This document shows positions 43,157-44,890 of a stretch of 44,890 nt of DNA, piece after piece. Both the position numbers and the translations under genes were made by a program. The notes beneath the pieces are model-generated. The model was given only the letters and a program-made list of their open reading frames with translations, was not told the origin of the DNA and did no database searches. This stretch comes from Myxococcota bacterium (GTDB lineage: Bacteria; Myxococcota_A; Polyangia; JAAYKL01), in contig JANQET010000137.1 in the NCBI GenBank assembly GCA_028278265.1, forward strand, positions 1-44,890, written 5' to 3'. The stretch's first letter is position 1. Each line of letters opens with the position of its first letter.

Positions 43157-44890
43157 ATGAGCGAGATCGTCGGCAGAACGCTCGGCGAGAAATACGAAAT
43201 CGTCCGCCTGATCGGCGAAGGCGGCATGGGTGGCGTGTATGAAGCGCGTCACGTGGTGCTGAACCGCCGGGTCGCCGTCAAGGTGATGCACGCGGAGTTC
43301 TCTGCCGACGAGGTGGCGGTCGAACGGTTCATCCTCGAGGCCCAGGCGGCCAGCGCCATCGGGCATCCCAACATCATTGAAATCTACGACATCGGCCGGG
43401 AGGTGGACGGCACCCTCTACATGGTAATGGAGCTGCTCGAGGGACAGAGTCTGGAGGCCCTGATCGAGAGCGCCGGGCAGGTGCCCCTGGATCGGGTCAT
43501 CTTCGTGATCCTGCAAATGCTCTCAGCCCTGCATGCGGCCCACGAAAAGGGTGTGATTCACCGGGATTTGAAACCGGCCAACGTCTTTCTCTCCATCGAC
43601 AAAAAAGGGGCAGAAGAGGTCAAGTTGCTCGACTTCGGTGTGGCCAAGGTGCACAAGAGCCAGGCCGACAACGTCTCTCTGACCGTACCGGGAGCAATTC
43701 TGGGCACTCCGGGCTACATGTCCCCTGAACAGGCCCGCGGAATCAAAGAGATTGACGCCCGTGTGGACATCTGGGCCACCGGCGTGCTGTTGTTCGTGAT
43801 GCTGACCGGGGATCTGCCCTTTCCCGGAGAGACGTTCAACGAGGTGTTGAGTCGCGTGCTGATGGAGCCCCATCCCCGTCTCGAAGAGAAACTTCCAGGC
43901 ATCCCCGATGGCCTCTGTGCGGTGGTCGACAAAGCACTGGCCAAAAATCCCGAAGAGCGCCAGAGCTCCGCGTCGGAGATGATTCAAGACCTGACGCCGT
44001 TTCAAGGAGAGGTGCTCTCGAAAATGAGCACCAACGCGGTCAAGGCGCTGCGAAGCACGGTCCCGGCAGCGTGGCCCGCAGCCTATTCACTCCACGACGA
44101 GGAGCGGCCGATCAGTGAGATTCCCTTTGCGCGGGTGACCGAACCGGTAACCACGGTGAATGTGGAACCGGAAGAGGATGCCATCCGGGCCGCCACAGAG
44201 GAGTTACCCCAAAAAGATGACGAGGATGAGGAAGATTTCGCTTCGGCCTCGATGATCCCGGAGGAGCCCTCCTCGTTCAAACTGCTGCTGGGGCAATTGA
44301 CCGAAAGGGGTGCCGAGCTCGTTCGACGATCGCCCAAGCGAGTTATGTACGGTGCCGGCGGTTTGGCCGCGACCATTGTCACGGTCGTCGTGCTGGTGAT
44401 CGCGTTCAGCGACGGACAGGAGAGCTCGGCCGAGTTGGGACACCCTCCGGTTGACACAACGGCCCCGGTTGAGAAAGAACCGGCACTGCCACCGACACCC
44501 CAGCAAGGGGAACCCGATACGAACACTGTCCGCGCGCTGCCAGAGGTGGCCGATAAGCCCGACCCCTCGGAACCTGCGGCAGCCGAACCGATCCCAGAAC
44601 CGAACAAAGTGGCCGAACGGGTTAGCGTGAGACTCGCCGGCGTCCCCCGAAAGGCGAAAATGTCACTCAATGGTAAGCGGCTCAAATCGAAACGGTTCAA
44701 GTTGACCGCCGGTGAACCGGCCGTGCTGCGGGTTCGGGCGCCGGGGTACAAGGTGCTGGAGAAGACCCTCGAGCTCGATCGGGATCAAACGATTGAACTC
44801 GAAATGGAAAAGACGCGGGCCAAACCGCGCAAGGGTAAAAAGAAAAAACGGGGCGTCCAGAAGAAAACCAAAAAGAGAAAAAAACGCCAG
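43157..44890 (+). CDS. Membrane Ser/Thr protein kinase with PEGA-like domain (3' partial)
   Basis: 578 codons remain open to the window edge, so the C-terminus is missing. Residues ~10-280 form a full Hanks kinase: RLIGEGGMGGVYEA P-loop, K42, HRDLKPAN (D137), DFG (D159), GTPGYMSPEQ. A Glu/Asp-rich juxtamembrane part (~335-370) precedes one transmembrane helix (~395-415), a Pro/Glu-rich linker, and a PEGA-like beta domain (~488-550, LAGVPRKAKMSLNGKR). The final visible residues are Lys/Arg-rich. This resembles other myxobacterial PknB-type sensor kinases. Transcribed away from the RNase-like gene, 92 bases apart; the promoter must lie there. Confidence 0.93.
   Translation, partial: MSEIVGRTLGEKYEIVRLIGEGGMGGVYEARHVVLNRRVAVKVMHAEFSADEVAVERFILEAQAASAIGHPNIIEIYDIGREVDGTLYMVMELLEGQSLEALIESAGQVPLDRVIFVILQMLSALHAAHEKGVIHRDLKPANVFLSIDKKGAEEVKLLDFGVAKVHKSQADNVSLTVPGAILGTPGYMSPEQARGIKEIDARVDIWATGVLLFVMLTGDLPFPGETFNEVLSRVLMEPHPRLEEKLPGIPDGLCAVVDKALAKNPEERQSSASEMIQDLTPFQGEVLSKMSTNAVKALRSTVPAAWPAAYSLHDEERPISEIPFARVTEPVTTVNVEPEEDAIRAATEELPQKDDEDEEDFASASMIPEEPSSFKLLLGQLTERGAELVRRSPKRVMYGAGGLAATIVTVVVLVIAFSDGQESSAELGHPPVDTTAPVEKEPALPPTPQQGEPDTNTVRALPEVADKPDPSEPAAAEPIPEPNKVAERVSVRLAGVPRKAKMSLNGKRLKSKRFKLTAGEPAVLRVRAPGYKVLEKTLELDRDQTIELEMEKTRAKPRKGKKKKRGVQKKTKKRKKRQ

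Noticed and set aside
1-44890. tRNA, rRNA, CRISPR array, insertion sequence or prophage
   Set aside because: Intergenic gaps were read for cloverleaf-like GTTCGA boxes, direct repeats of 25-40 bases and terminal inverted repeats with transposase genes. None was found. The GTTCGAA at ~8257 lacks a matching acceptor stem and anticodon arm.

Overview
The window looks like a chromosomal stretch from an anaerobic or facultative member of the Myxococcota / former Deltaproteobacteria. Nothing here is a phylogenetic marker run through a tree, so this is inference. It rests on Asp-Thr-Asp (DTD) alternating-repeat lipoproteins, cysteine repeats of the form NDxxGLxDCxxPxC, a thrombospondin type 3 repeat protein, two Hanks-type Ser/Thr kinases (one fused to an AAA ATPase and TPRs), an Rnf complex and a Sec-containing GrdB-family protein. 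There are no insertion sequences, phage genes, CRISPR arrays, rRNAs or tRNAs that I can see. Genes are tightly packed on both strands.

Layout. 1-869: 3' part of an outer-membrane barrel protein. 870-2012: saccharopine-dehydrogenase-like enzyme. 2013-2315: structured intergenic region, then a small periplasmic-binding-like protein. 2859-5391: a voltage-sensor ion channel with an RCK domain plus a separate RCK-like protein. 5528-7994: small helical protein, PspA, ferredoxin and a ZIP-type metal transporter. 8289-10352: hybrid histidine kinase. 10365-15597: complete rnfABCDGE operon on the minus strand. 15796-16656: a selenoprotein of the glycine/sarcosine/betaine reductase B family, interrupted by an in-frame UGA with a good SECIS candidate, divergent from rnf. 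16746-19888: two tandem paralogous DTD/beta-helix surface proteins. 19906-23874: giant kinase-AAA-TPR regulator. 24101-28800: pepD, then a minus-strand cluster of pyruvoyl arginine decarboxylase, a degenerate arginase-fold protein, agmatinase and an NDP-sugar pyrophosphorylase. 29067-30239: small membrane protein and a class II glutamine amidotransferase-like protein lacking Cys2. 30331-33876: plsB, in one open frame with a DTD lipoprotein. 34064-35392: thrombospondin type 3 repeat protein. 35549-37608: sucCD. 37655-39985: S9 peptidase. 39989-43064: glnS with a C-terminal tRNA-binding domain and an RNase HII-like protein. 43157-end: Ser/Thr kinase, cut by the window edge.

How the parts may work together. 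Rnf couples ferredoxin:NAD+ oxidoreduction to ion pumping. The ferredoxin at 6914 and the selenoprotein beside rnf would fit a low-potential redox economy (inference). The decarboxylase and agmatinase give a two-step arginine to agmatine to putrescine route, with a catalytically degenerate arginase-fold protein translated between them. Surface proteins recur through the window and share acidic, probably calcium-binding, spacer repeats.

The observations most worth checking are the unlisted selenocysteine codon, the degenerate arginase partner, the channel with a non-TVGYG filter plus a separate RCK-like protein, and the lipoprotein-PlsB read-through.
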